Positions 35,301 through 43,511 of a DNA stretch of 64,000 nt are shown here, piece after piece. The stretch is from Fibrobacterota bacterium (lineage in GTDB: Bacteria > Fibrobacterota > Fibrobacteria > UBA11236), in NCBI GenBank assembly GCA_028287505.1, contig JAQBPN010000006.1, positions 1 through 64,000 on the forward strand, written 5' to 3'. The stretch's first letter is position 1, and every line of letters begins with the position of its first letter. A program made the position numbers and the translations under genes. Under the pieces are notes generated by a model. It made no database searches, was not told where the DNA came from, and worked only from the letters and a program-made list of their open reading frames with translations.

Positions 35301-37709
35301 GATGGATCAATTAACTCTTTATTCGAAGAAGTTCATAATTTGGCCGAGTGGGTGGTTAACTATGACACCCTTTTAGATAAGCGATTGCTTAAGAACCAAA
35401 ACATCAATATTATTCGGTACCAACGAAACCGCTCGCAAGGCCGAAATTTACTTGTATCCTCCACCTCACAAACTAGGGTATTGATAGCTTTAGTCATACG
35501 TCGACTAACGGAGTTAAATCTTGGTATTCCCCCTGAGTCCATTCATGAATTGGCAAAAAAGCTTATTTCGGAAGCCGGGGAAGTTTCTGGTGATATAGTC
35601 ATGCGGGCTGCTAAGAGAGGCGTATTCGCTGGTGAATTGTTAGGACTGGTACTAAGCAAGCTTCTTGTAAAGTCAGAAATCTCTGCGACTCAACCGGTTA
35701 TTTGGTTTTCTCTGGACGAGTATGCGGATTGGCTTGGACAAAAAGAGGAGAAAATCGCCGATATTCTTGCCCTGAGTGTGTACGAACGTCAAGGGGAGAC
35801 GATCTTAAAAATTGTTGTAACCGAATCCAAATATATCGACACTACGGGAGCTTCTGAGGCGAGGCGCAACTCCTCTCGGCAATTAACCGATACTGTGAAG
35901 CGGATTGAAGATGCCCTTTTTGGTGACCCAGGCCGGCTTGACAGAGATTTATGGCTGTATCGACTAAGTGATTTGATTTCCGAGGGAATCCCAAATGGCC
36001 TCGCTGCCAACAGAATGTTCGATGCCATTCGAGACAAGGTTCGCCTAGGGGAGGTAAAAATTGATATCAAGGGATATTCCCATGTTTTTGTCCATGGGCC
36101 TTCTGGTTCAGCGTACCCGAGTGATCAGGAAGATTTGGGTTCAACAAGCAATTGCTATCAAGAGGTGTTTGACAGGGAGAGTGTTCGAAATTTGGTTCTA
36201 AATTACCTGAAAAATGAGTCCATATCAGAGATTAGGAAAAAGCTTGGTGACAAAAAGCCTTGGGACTTTGAAGTCCCAAAGATGCCTGCACCCAGAGTCT
36301 CCTGGGTGGACAGGCAAGGCCTTTCCCCTGAGGATATTTCGCTTGGCGAAAGGGTTCAAAACAGTAACTATCCGAATGCTTTGAATCCATATTCAATTGA
36401 ATCTACACAGCATTCTCTGCCCCAGAAGGATGGCGGGTATCCCATTGGAACCGACGCCCCCTCTGCTGAAGATGATCAGCCGCATGAATTGAAAAATAGC
36501 GGTCTTGTCGAGCAGCCTGAGGTCGAGGATATCGTACTGCCGTACTCCCCAGCCGTCAACAAATTGATTTTGGAGAATAGCCTCGGGCTTGCAACTAGCC
36601 CAGAGGACTTTCAATGGCTCGAAACAATCGGAATGACATTACGGACCGCCCTTGTTAGCTATGACCTTCAAGCAAAGATTCTCGGGTCGAGGCTAACCCC
36701 TAACGCTGCTGTTGTTCGACTCAAAGGGACAGATCGTTTAAGGACAGAAGATATTGAAAAAAAACAGTCCCAACTTTTAACTACCCATGCTTTGCAAATC
36801 ATTAGTATTACCGGAGTTCCTGGTGAAATCGTAGTGGCAATTGCCAGACCAAAACGTCAAACTATTTCTCTTTGGGACCTATTAAAGGAGAGGAAAATAA
36901 ATAGGTCAGATTCCGGGATTAACATGAGCTTCATCCTAGGCGTCAGGGAGCTCGATGGCGAGCAGCTTTTCTTGAACTTATCAGGGCCGTTTGGAGGAAG
37001 TGTTCAGCATGCCCCACATACCCTAATTGCTGGAGCTACTGGTAGTGGAAAATCTGTGCTATTGCAAAATTTGGTTTTAGATATATGCCTTACCAATTCA
37101 CCAAGACTTGCAAACATTTACCTCATCGATCCTAAAGGTGGAATCGACTACCCAGGCCTGGAGAAATTACCTCATCTAAAAGGTGAGGTAATAGTCGACC
37201 AAGGTAAAGCCATGGAAGTTCTGGAATTCTTGGTACAAGAAATGGACCGCCGATATCAGCTTTTCCGAGGGAAGGCCTCAAACCTTCTTGAGTACAATTC
37301 TAAGGTAGGATTTGAAGGACACCTCCCCGCGATTTGGCTAGTACATGACGAATTTGCAGAATGGATGATGATTGACACATACAAGGATGCGGTATCTGTT
37401 AGCGTCCAAAGGTTAGGAGTAAAAGCCCGTGCAGCTGGTATTCATCTTATTTTCGCAGCCCAAAGGCCTGACGCGAATGTTATGCCTGTACAGCTTCGCG
37501 ATAATCTTGGAAATCGCCTTGTGCTTCGAGTCGAGAGCATTGGTACTTCAGAAATAGCTCTGGGTGCAAAAGGAGCGGAAAGATTGCTTGGGAAGGGACA
37601 TCTCATTGCGAGGTTAAGTGGTGAACCGGATTTTATCTTTTCACAGGTGCCCTTTCTTTCCAATTCAGATGTGGCGCGGATCGCCGAAGCACTAAACGAT
37701 AGCAAGTGA
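32343..37709 (+). CDS. dptH: DptH-like protein: FtsK/HerA-type motor with a candidate nuclease site
   Basis: A 1788-residue protein. The C-terminal 230 residues form an FtsK/HerA-like motor: Walker A G-A-T-G-S-G-K-S near residue 1563, LIDPKGGIDYPGL, Walker B IWLVHDEFAEW near 1665, and IHLIFAAQRPDANVMPVQLRDNLGNRLVLRV. Size and layout fit DptH (DndH), the large ATPase of phosphorothioation-dependent restriction. In the middle, D1140, E1161 and K1163 (ADILAL ... VVTESKY) have the spacing of a PD-(D/E)XK nuclease core, followed by a helix with conserved-looking ARRNSSRQL. The start is a GTG overlapping the previous stop. The next gene begins one base after the stop. Confidence 0.75.
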   Translation: MNSIELIGQVGAETLKRALEKEGDNSGDNGVARFIMHQLTGNQVGQIVREILDDPILKEKIEIKIPREFVESEGLPEETLTSERTTALRHAPCTKAALLLANTNDDQDQSLKDITRLGASEFKESPNIWVAIASRGLPLLPEMHLHWACALRGLLLAHEVSLEDYANYIKLTAERIRIDSVPLYDALGWALPALRLPRNSGRFVSIKSRDFNNPGAWKRSFGEAFQKLQPLLKKQTSSRQILEPEVLQLQFESVKDQIPSEAHGVVQAFINAGPNWTEQSAALSELEWEQQSICQVFSGIKTEKISLADETIHFFDFAHPKALTEDDSKYLVTLRQRKTKEPHEEDKEFFEKHRNELHDDKPLKSKWDKFIYGKNIECTDFLVGLISALERLYEQAAPFSGKKKLIIRAQRKTKKAWMELNTDLGLFFCLRYRGIEKMTSPFIDWEVSNLFSFDKLINELLQQEAKKRKYPINTSSAKSATQIKFEIELQFSGTQVKRSQVTQLIWMGNPNSIGGQIYDDLDRLSKKPFVRHEVSRQPINKKGQLQSISLEDVSSLDAAFRQDAGSLIGTYHLANDFGKPYLKKIEEAEKQNRLDKDGAYAIKHAWNTFSENYKSALVNWLTNGVQCPEILTQAYAFGALLEILKLHCRGDLNRKDFWEPILQIGNIDIVGGAPAAIIAPWHPLRLASIAVKTRLVAGLFKRILSREDVNFGDSRLFFADLKEELLHPFYPEVSVGRTSGAFQLLIATDTLNDYSLMEMSTRSDMDSATNESPKDSANKIVDLVDRYLTLQPHEQANLSLALYNCDSTGLPIAAVEALAAFKEDEEVRCNIVLKHNDNVKLSHLYSEMLESVDSDPDAAVASENSRDFMAKLRVGILLDAAPKNNSTDGKLVDIVFLQDVVSRRASCSWVSQNFIEVPPNILDHIPPRWSYKRSAAEDELKSSSYIVCPRQPACGLAYLDAVFSLTTNESAPKDSHKLPIRQIAFHDGSINSLFEEVHNLAEWVVNYDTLLDKRLLKNQNINIIRYQRNRSQGRNLLVSSTSQTRVLIALVIRRLTELNLGIPPESIHELAKKLISEAGEVSGDIVMRAAKRGVFAGELLGLVLSKLLVKSEISATQPVIWFSLDEYADWLGQKEEKIADILALSVYERQGETILKIVVTESKYIDTTGASEARRNSSRQLTDTVKRIEDALFGDPGRLDRDLWLYRLSDLISEGIPNGLAANRMFDAIRDKVRLGEVKIDIKGYSHVFVHGPSGSAYPSDQEDLGSTSNCYQEVFDRESVRNLVLNYLKNESISEIRKKLGDKKPWDFEVPKMPAPRVSWVDRQGLSPEDISLGERVQNSNYPNALNPYSIESTQHSLPQKDGGYPIGTDAPSAEDDQPHELKNSGLVEQPEVEDIVLPYSPAVNKLILENSLGLATSPEDFQWLETIGMTLRTALVSYDLQAKILGSRLTPNAAVVRLKGTDRLRTEDIEKKQSQLLTTHALQIISITGVPGEIVVAIARPKRQTISLWDLLKERKINRSDSGINMSFILGVRELDGEQLFLNLSGPFGGSVQHAPHTLIAGATGSGKSVLLQNLVLDICLTNSPRLANIYLIDPKGGIDYPGLEKLPHLKGEVIVDQGKAMEVLEFLVQEMDRRYQLFRGKASNLLEYNSKVGFEGHLPAIWLVHDEFAEWMMIDTYKDAVSVSVQRLGVKARAAGIHLIFAAQRPDANVMPVQLRDNLGNRLVLRVESIGTSEIALGAKGAERLLGKGHLIARLSGEPDFIFSQVPFLSNSDVARIAEALNDSK

Positions 37710-37710
37710 T

Positions 37711-38877
37711 ATGAGCCCGATTTACCTAGATAACCATGCCACAACCCAGGTTGACCCTCGGGTTTTGAGCAAAATGCTGCCATTTTTTTGCGAGGCATTT
37801 GGAAATTCATCAAGTCAGGATCACATTTATGGTGATCAGGCCTCCGCGGCTGTTGAAGAAGCTCGCTTTGAAGCTGCAAAATTAGTCAACGTAGACCATC
37901 GGCGACTCTACTTTACCTCAGGTGCAACCGAAGCAATCAACATTGGAATAAAGGGGCTAGCGCTTGACCGCAAAAATGCAAGGGGGAAGATAAGGATAGC
38001 TGTGGCGCCAATCGAGCATCATGCCGTTCTTGAAACGTGTAAGGAACTTTACAGCCTTGGAACTGCTGATATCGAATCAATTCAAATCGATTCCCAGGGG
38101 CGGATTGATTTAGACCAGGTTCAAGCCCTTTGCGAATCCAACATCGATTTGCTTTGCATTATGGCGGCAAATAATGAAGTTGGAAACCTCTATCCAGTTA
38201 GTGAGATCTGCAATATTGCGACGAAAAATGGAGTACCTGTCTTTTGCGATGCTTCACAAGCTGTAGGGAAAATTCCATTTGATTTTTCCGCTTTGGGAAT
38301 ATCTATGGCCGTTTTTTCAGGCCACAAAATGTACGGCCCAAAAGGCGTTGGCGCATTGTTTGTATCAAGTGATATTAAACTTTATCCTGTGCTGCATGGG
38401 GGCGGCCAAGAGCGTGGAATGCGTCCAGGTTCATTGAATGTTCCCTGCATTGTTGGGTTGGGTGAGGCTTGCCGGCTTCAAGGCTTTGAAATGGAAAGCG
38501 ATGATCGCCGGATACGGGCCCTCCGAGATTCATTACAAAGGTTTTTTCAAAATGAAATTGATGATGTGGTGATTAATGGTGATGAAAATTATAGGCTCGC
38601 CGGAAACTTAAACGTTTCATTCATTGGCGTTCCAAATTCTGCCGTAATTTCGCGTGTACGGAATGCCCTTGCGATTTCTACTGGCTCTGCTTGCAGCGCT
38701 GGTGTTGATGCACCTTCTCATGTATTATCTGCAATGAGGCTTGAAGCCGATGTTATTGAAGGTGCCCTTAGATTCGGAATAGGCAAATTCAATACTGGTG
38801 AAGAATTAACAAATGCCGCCAGAATTGTCTCCGATGCTGTTAAAGAAATCAGGAGAATTGTGCGAAGCGGTTTTTAG
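37711..38877 (+). CDS. Cysteine desulfurase (DndA/IscS-like)
   Basis: A 388-residue PLP enzyme. The N-terminus YLDNHATTQVDPRVL, the PLP lysine K206 in FSGHKMYGPKGVGALF and the sulfur-carrying C328 in STGSACSAGVDAPSHVL are all present. IEHHAVLETC, AANNEVG and GMRPGSLNVP complete the class V aminotransferase pattern. It would remove sulfur from cysteine and pass it on as persulfide. At the end of this operon it most likely supplies the PP-loop protein for DNA sulfur modification, the DndA role, rather than general Fe-S assembly. It starts one base after the DptH-like stop and converges with the receiver gene at 38883, leaving 5 bases. Confidence 0.88.
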   Translation: MSPIYLDNHATTQVDPRVLSKMLPFFCEAFGNSSSQDHIYGDQASAAVEEARFEAAKLVNVDHRRLYFTSGATEAINIGIKGLALDRKNARGKIRIAVAPIEHHAVLETCKELYSLGTADIESIQIDSQGRIDLDQVQALCESNIDLLCIMAANNEVGNLYPVSEICNIATKNGVPVFCDASQAVGKIPFDFSALGISMAVFSGHKMYGPKGVGALFVSSDIKLYPVLHGGGQERGMRPGSLNVPCIVGLGEACRLQGFEMESDDRRIRALRDSLQRFFQNEIDDVVINGDENYRLAGNLNVSFIGVPNSAVISRVRNALAISTGSACSAGVDAPSHVLSAMRLEADVIEGALRFGIGKFNTGEELTNAARIVSDAVKEIRRIVRSGF

Positions 38878-38882
38878 ATGGG

Positions 38883-40862
38883 CTAAGAGTTTTCTGAATT
38901 CGGATTGGGGGAGGATCTATCATCTCCTGCGATTGCGGCAGGTTCCTCTCGAACAGCTATTACAATACCCTTTTGTTTTAGTTGAATTCCAGACAAAGAA
39001 ATATTTATTCTTGTCGTCCAGGCGATTTGCTTCGCTTGAAACCCTGGAGTTCCTGGATCCATTTGAAGTATTTCCCTGAATGGTCCTCCTACCACAGCAG
39101 GAATTCTTACCCCTCTTTCCAAGGCGATTAAAAGATCTCCATTTTCTTTTAGCGCCTTCAGTTTTTCACGAAACGATGGGTGAACCAATGTTGGCTCAAC
39201 GTCCTGTATTCTTTCACAAATTTCTTCACAAGCATCCTCCGACATTGTTAGTCGCATTTCTTTTTGGCCATTTTGTCCCACATAACAGACTCCGGGGTCA
39301 ACCCCCAACGAGGAAACAGATAGTTGTCGTCCAGTTCCGGCAACCTCTGGATAATAAACCTCAACCTGTACAGGGAATGTCGCCGGCATTGGGACAATTA
39401 AACCAATCCTCCCGATATTTGCCAAAAGCTTTTGCTGAAGTTCAAAGGCGCTTGACTCTCTTAGCCGAGCGACAACCTTTGTCGGGCCGCCTTCTTGAAG
39501 GTATTTTTCAATTTGCTCCCTTGAAATTGCCTCAACGTGCTTTAGGTCCCATTTAATCCAATATGTGGATTCATTGAGCTTTATAATTGGGGTTCGGATA
39601 GGAGTTTCTTCATATTTCCAATCCGTCGGTTTCAGTTCCTTCATACTCCCAACCAAGAGCAGCACTCGCTTAGTGCCTGTTTCTCGCTGGAGATCACATG
39701 CAGGAGTCATTACAACAAAAATATTTTCTTTTGCCAAACCTTTAAGGGGCCCATCTATTTCAGCTGGATCAATTTCCTGATTCTTCCAATAAATAATGTC
39801 GCCAAAAGTAATTTGACCTCCAACCGACCCGGGGAGCTTCAATCGATTAGGGTTTTGAAAAATGGATGAATAGACCAAATTTTGAAGATTTCGGGATCCT
39901 CCAATATGCGGAGGCGGATAGTAATTCCAATTGACTCGGTTGAGTTCAACTGCCGAATCAATAATCGTTGTGTCGCGTTCTAACTCATGCTGAAATACCC
40001 TATCAAAAACATCAACCAAATAGCTTCCTGTTAGGGCTCCCTCTTCTGTGAGCAACAAATCGGTTATCTGGGCATAGTCCGAAAGATCCAATGTTCGGAT
40101 TAGTTTTTCGGTTCGGCTTCGAGCATTTTCAATTCCGCTCAGCCAAGCTTTTAAAAACCCTACGAGTTTTAATGAGTCTGAATAATGATTTGCAAGGCGA
40201 GATAGCATCCGTTGGAGCTTTCCAGGAATGGAAATGCTTTCTTTTCGAAAAACCCTGAACATGGACTCTGGGACCCCTGCTCCATCCCTAAACTCTTCTC
40301 GCCTTAAATTTAGCCTTGTGCTCCCAGACATGAGGACAATAATCGGAGGGCGCCCAACTCGACCTCTAAGGGTCATACCTAGGCCATTTATGGATAATCG
40401 AATAGCGTCTTCGGTTTGCATCGTACCTAGAAAAAGATCAATAAAAATGATATCAGCTATCAGGGCCTTTTCAATAAATTCCCTTCCACTTCGTTCACAA
40501 GTCAGGCCAAAGGAAACTAACTGGGTGGATAGGTCATCCAATTTTTGGATCTCAAAGGCATTTTCTCGAATGTAACGCTCAAAAAGCGGATCGAAAATAG
40601 CCGGCCTGCGTTCTCGGTTTTTCCACAAGGCTGCCACAAACTCATCGGAATTTTGCAAATCTCCGGCATCCGTGCCCTCGTATTTTGGAAATACCTCCTG
40701 AAGAAATTCATGATCTTCTGGTGCGAGGTCTTGGAAAAAGAAACTCCACTCCTGAACATCAGGAAGCAAGTCCAATGCACGTGGAACTTCATCAAAAGCG
40801 TCATCTATGATTAAGGCTTTCTTAACTTCAATATTTTCGAAAAGAGATTGAATTTCGGGCAT
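38883..40862 (-). CDS. Receiver-domain protein with long insertion and unknown output region
   Basis: A 659-residue protein. The N-terminus has receiver features: acidic pair D20-D21 (ALIIDDAFDE), phospho-acceptor D142 (IIFIDLFLG), a Ser/Thr switch near S179-S181 (IIVLMSGS) and K207 (VFRKE). The spacing from D21 to D142 is far longer than the roughly 40 residues of a standard receiver, so about 80 residues are inserted after beta-1. The C-terminal 400 residues include FGDIIYWKNQEIDP and NIFVVMTPACDLQRETGTKRVLLLVG, which I have not tied to a family. It starts 4 bases after the kinase stop, so it is the partner of that kinase. No DNA-binding domain is obvious, so the output may be enzymatic or scaffold-like. 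Confidence 0.65.
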   Translation of the reverse strand: MPEIQSLFENIEVKKALIIDDAFDEVPRALDLLPDVQEWSFFFQDLAPEDHEFLQEVFPKYEGTDAGDLQNSDEFVAALWKNRERRPAIFDPLFERYIRENAFEIQKLDDLSTQLVSFGLTCERSGREFIEKALIADIIFIDLFLGTMQTEDAIRLSINGLGMTLRGRVGRPPIIVLMSGSTRLNLRREEFRDGAGVPESMFRVFRKESISIPGKLQRMLSRLANHYSDSLKLVGFLKAWLSGIENARSRTEKLIRTLDLSDYAQITDLLLTEEGALTGSYLVDVFDRVFQHELERDTTIIDSAVELNRVNWNYYPPPHIGGSRNLQNLVYSSIFQNPNRLKLPGSVGGQITFGDIIYWKNQEIDPAEIDGPLKGLAKENIFVVMTPACDLQRETGTKRVLLLVGSMKELKPTDWKYEETPIRTPIIKLNESTYWIKWDLKHVEAISREQIEKYLQEGGPTKVVARLRESSAFELQQKLLANIGRIGLIVPMPATFPVQVEVYYPEVAGTGRQLSVSSLGVDPGVCYVGQNGQKEMRLTMSEDACEEICERIQDVEPTLVHPSFREKLKALKENGDLLIALERGVRIPAVVGGPFREILQMDPGTPGFQAKQIAWTTRINISLSGIQLKQKGIVIAVREEPAAIAGDDRSSPNPNSENS

Positions 40863-40866
40863 TCGG

Positions 40867-43278
40867 TTACTTGCTATTCGGAATTTCTAGCACGAACCTG
40901 TGGAGTCTGCCTGTATCCGGGTTTACCGTTTGATCGAGATACAATTTACCTTTGTTGTATTCTGCGGATTCCTTTGCAATGAAAAGGCCAAGACCTCTCC
41001 TTTTTGATGGTTCCTTTAATGAAAACCAGGCTTCAAAAACCTTACTTTGATTTTCTATAGCAATTCCTTGCCCGTTGTCCTCAAAGAGAATTGTTGATGG
41101 ATTTTCTTGTAGGGAAATCTTTATCTCGGGAATAAGTTTCGAAGACTTCGAGGCCTTTATATCCAGCCAATAAATGGAGTTTGAAATAAGATTTTCCAAT
41201 ATCTGGACTACCATTCCTTTCACGGCCTTGATTGAATCTGCTTTCGTTGGCAAGTCAAGAACGACATGGATATTGTGCCTTTTAAATTGGGCCTCATGGG
41301 CCTGGATCGTATCTTTTATCAATTCAGAAAGGGAGAAAACCTCGAATCTTTGTCGGCCTGAAATACTCATTGGATCAAGTATCCGTATCCGCTTTCCAAG
41401 GCTCTTCATTTCTTCGCGCAAGGTTTCCAAATAACCACGTAATTCATCTGGAATTGATTTACGCTTTAAACCATCAAGCATCTTCAAAGCGTTTTCTGAA
41501 GCCCTTGCTAATTCATGTGCGACAACTTCAACCATCAAACCGACACCGGCCATTTCGACCATCTGACGGCTTTCCTGTTCCGCTTCTAATATTCTAGTCT
41601 GTGCCCTAGCAGCTAAATCTGAAAACTCGAATACAGCTTGTTGAAGCTCTTCAATAAGATCTTGGCCTTCAGATATTGCCAGCTTTTTCAGTTTTTTAAG
41701 CGCAATATTTGTACGCGCCTCAAGATTTTTGATCTCGGATTTAGACTCTGAAAATTCTGTTTTTTTAACCTTCTTAAAATCCTGCTCCACTTGTCGCATG
41801 AAATTCAGAAGCTGATCTTGGATTATCAATTTCATGATCCGCACAAAAACTATCTGTTCTGGAGTTTCTCTAAGCCCTTCGCGATTTGTTTGATCCAATA
41901 GATTTTTGTTTGCGGTTCTTGAAATCTCGACCCGGCCAACAAATTGTGCTTTGTTGAGCGCGTACCCTGATCGTCCTAGCGCTTTTCGATCAAGGTCAAG
42001 CCAATCATCTTCATCATCGCCATATGGAAAAACCCTGAATGCGTCTCGGAAAAGCCGGATTCCGGACCATTTAATCTGCAAGTCTCTTACGGCTCGTTGC
42101 TCCCCGATTCCGTCGATCCGAGACAAATTTTTGCGGTTATACCAGTACGCCTCAAATCTAAATGGCCCAACAGTTACCAGCGCACTCTCTGGGACCAGGA
42201 GCTCCTTTCCAATTACAGCACCATAGATATCATCTGCAGAAACGGTTGACACTTGTAACTTTTTTGGATGGTCGAAACCAAGATTAATCGCTTCAAGAGA
42301 ACAGGTTAAATTTGGTTTTCCGTTCTCAATCGAATATTCCCCCTTAACAATGGCGTGCGCGTTTTCAAGTAGATCTTTATTCATGGTGGGGATCATTACC
42401 CTGTCTTCATTCCAAAAAAGTGCGATTCGTTTTTGCTTTTTTGGATCAAGAAACGGATCAGTCAACTTGGAAAAATCTTCATCCGCCGTTTTTTCGACCT
42501 TTCGCCTTGTCCAATCTTCTTCGAGCTTTGTGATTATAATCCGCGTTCCAGACCAAGAGGGTTGTGTCTTTAAGGCCCCGGATTTTGGATTAATTACAAT
42601 CTCATCGATCATTGCATCAAGATTTTCAAAAAGGTCCCAATCAATTTCTAATACATTAAATTTGGTATCCTCTACCCTCGCAGTTTCTACGCGCAATTTA
42701 TTTCCAAGGCGCATAGCAGAAAGCCGTCCAATCCCCTTTTCTCCAAGGAAAGGAGTACTTTTCGCACCCTTTGCCAGTGCTTTTTCAACTTCGTGTTTCC
42801 TAGAAGCGGTTCCAATGACCAAGAAATTTTTTTGAAGGTCCGCGATCGACATACCCGATCCGGTGTCACTTATAATAATTGAATTACACTTTCCCTGGGC
42901 TTCATCCAGGGCTTCCAAAACTTCGGAAACGGAACTGGCGGCGCTAATGATGTCTTCAAAAGCGGTGATTGTTTTAGGGGATGCATCACGGTTTATTGAG
43001 GCTAAAATTTCACTCTGCATATCGGAATAATTAACCGCCTCGGACTCGAATTTTGATTTGAAGGCTAGGTAAGAATTATTTCGGAGGACAACATTAAATC
43101 GAATTTCAACGCCAGTTTTTGTCCCTGCATCGAACCCATTTTTTATCAATTCGTAGAAGGCGATGATGTCTGAGCTGATCAACTCAGACCCGAGCTCCAA
43201 GACCGTTCTAGCGCAAACTTTAAACAATGCTGGTTCCCTTGAAAATGTTGCTTCAATGTAAAAATGAGGGTCGGCCAA
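40867..43278 (-). CDS. Cytoplasmic double-GHKL ATPase / histidine kinase
   Basis: An 803-residue protein without membrane segments. The N-terminal domain is Hsp90/MutL-like: E43, N47 and D50 in FYELIKNGFDAG, D138 in ISDTGSGM and the lid GEKGIGRLSAM at 179-189. A middle region leads to a coiled coil (about 500-580). Then comes a HisKA-like helix with H588 (VEVVAHELARASENAL) and a second GHKL domain with N696/N700 (ILENLISNS), D734-N-G-Q-G and RGLGL at 761-765. It is therefore both chaperone-like and a canonical histidine kinase. The start is TTG (43278-43276) after AGGG. It forms an operon with the receiver protein. Sensing of an intracellular signal such as DNA damage or phage infection is inference. 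Confidence 0.75.
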   Translation of the reverse strand: MADPHFYIEATFSREPALFKVCARTVLELGSELISSDIIAFYELIKNGFDAGTKTGVEIRFNVVLRNNSYLAFKSKFESEAVNYSDMQSEILASINRDASPKTITAFEDIISAASSVSEVLEALDEAQGKCNSIIISDTGSGMSIADLQKNFLVIGTASRKHEVEKALAKGAKSTPFLGEKGIGRLSAMRLGNKLRVETARVEDTKFNVLEIDWDLFENLDAMIDEIVINPKSGALKTQPSWSGTRIIITKLEEDWTRRKVEKTADEDFSKLTDPFLDPKKQKRIALFWNEDRVMIPTMNKDLLENAHAIVKGEYSIENGKPNLTCSLEAINLGFDHPKKLQVSTVSADDIYGAVIGKELLVPESALVTVGPFRFEAYWYNRKNLSRIDGIGEQRAVRDLQIKWSGIRLFRDAFRVFPYGDDEDDWLDLDRKALGRSGYALNKAQFVGRVEISRTANKNLLDQTNREGLRETPEQIVFVRIMKLIIQDQLLNFMRQVEQDFKKVKKTEFSESKSEIKNLEARTNIALKKLKKLAISEGQDLIEELQQAVFEFSDLAARAQTRILEAEQESRQMVEMAGVGLMVEVVAHELARASENALKMLDGLKRKSIPDELRGYLETLREEMKSLGKRIRILDPMSISGRQRFEVFSLSELIKDTIQAHEAQFKRHNIHVVLDLPTKADSIKAVKGMVVQILENLISNSIYWLDIKASKSSKLIPEIKISLQENPSTILFEDNGQGIAIENQSKVFEAWFSLKEPSKRRGLGLFIAKESAEYNKGKLYLDQTVNPDTGRLHRFVLEIPNSK

Positions 43279-43370
43279 CTAAACCCTGAATTGCATAATG
43301 CCAATAATAGTGAAGGGGAGAGTCTACAAAGTGTCCACTTTTTGAGAGTAAGAGGGAGGAGTTCGGAAGG

Positions 43371-43399
43371 TGAGGGGAGACAATTGCACTTCCCTCACC
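43371..43399. repeat. Inverted repeat upstream of the kinase operon
   Basis: GGTGAGGG (43371-43378) pairs with CCCTCACC (43392-43399) around 13 bases. No T-run follows, so it is not a clear terminator. It lies about 100 bases upstream of the kinase start and could be an operator. Confidence 0.35.
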
Positions 43400-43443
43400 A
43401 CCGGCCTATCCACCTAATTCTTTCGAATTTCGGTAATTAAGAC

Positions 43444-43490
43444 TGCACCCACCCGGATTCGAACCAGGGGCCAACGGTTTAGAAAACCGC
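43444..43490 (-). pseudogene. 3' half of a tRNA-Arg(TCT), remnant at island boundary
   Basis: On the minus strand the anticodon arm (GCGGT-TTTCTAA-ACCGT, anticodon TCT), variable loop, T-arm (CCTGG-TTCGAAT-CCGGG) and acceptor 3' strand TGGGTGCA are intact. The 5' acceptor strand GCACCCA and the D-arm are absent, and the preceding bases belong to the end of the response regulator gene. Such 3'-half fragments are typical att scars of elements that integrate into tRNA genes. The base composition changes at this point. Confidence 0.65.
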
Positions 43491-43511
43491 GGGTCCCCGA
43501 TATCTTGGAAA

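Noticed and set aside
43371-43399. Hairpin upstream of the kinase operon as a terminator
   Set aside because: No T-run follows the stem on either strand.
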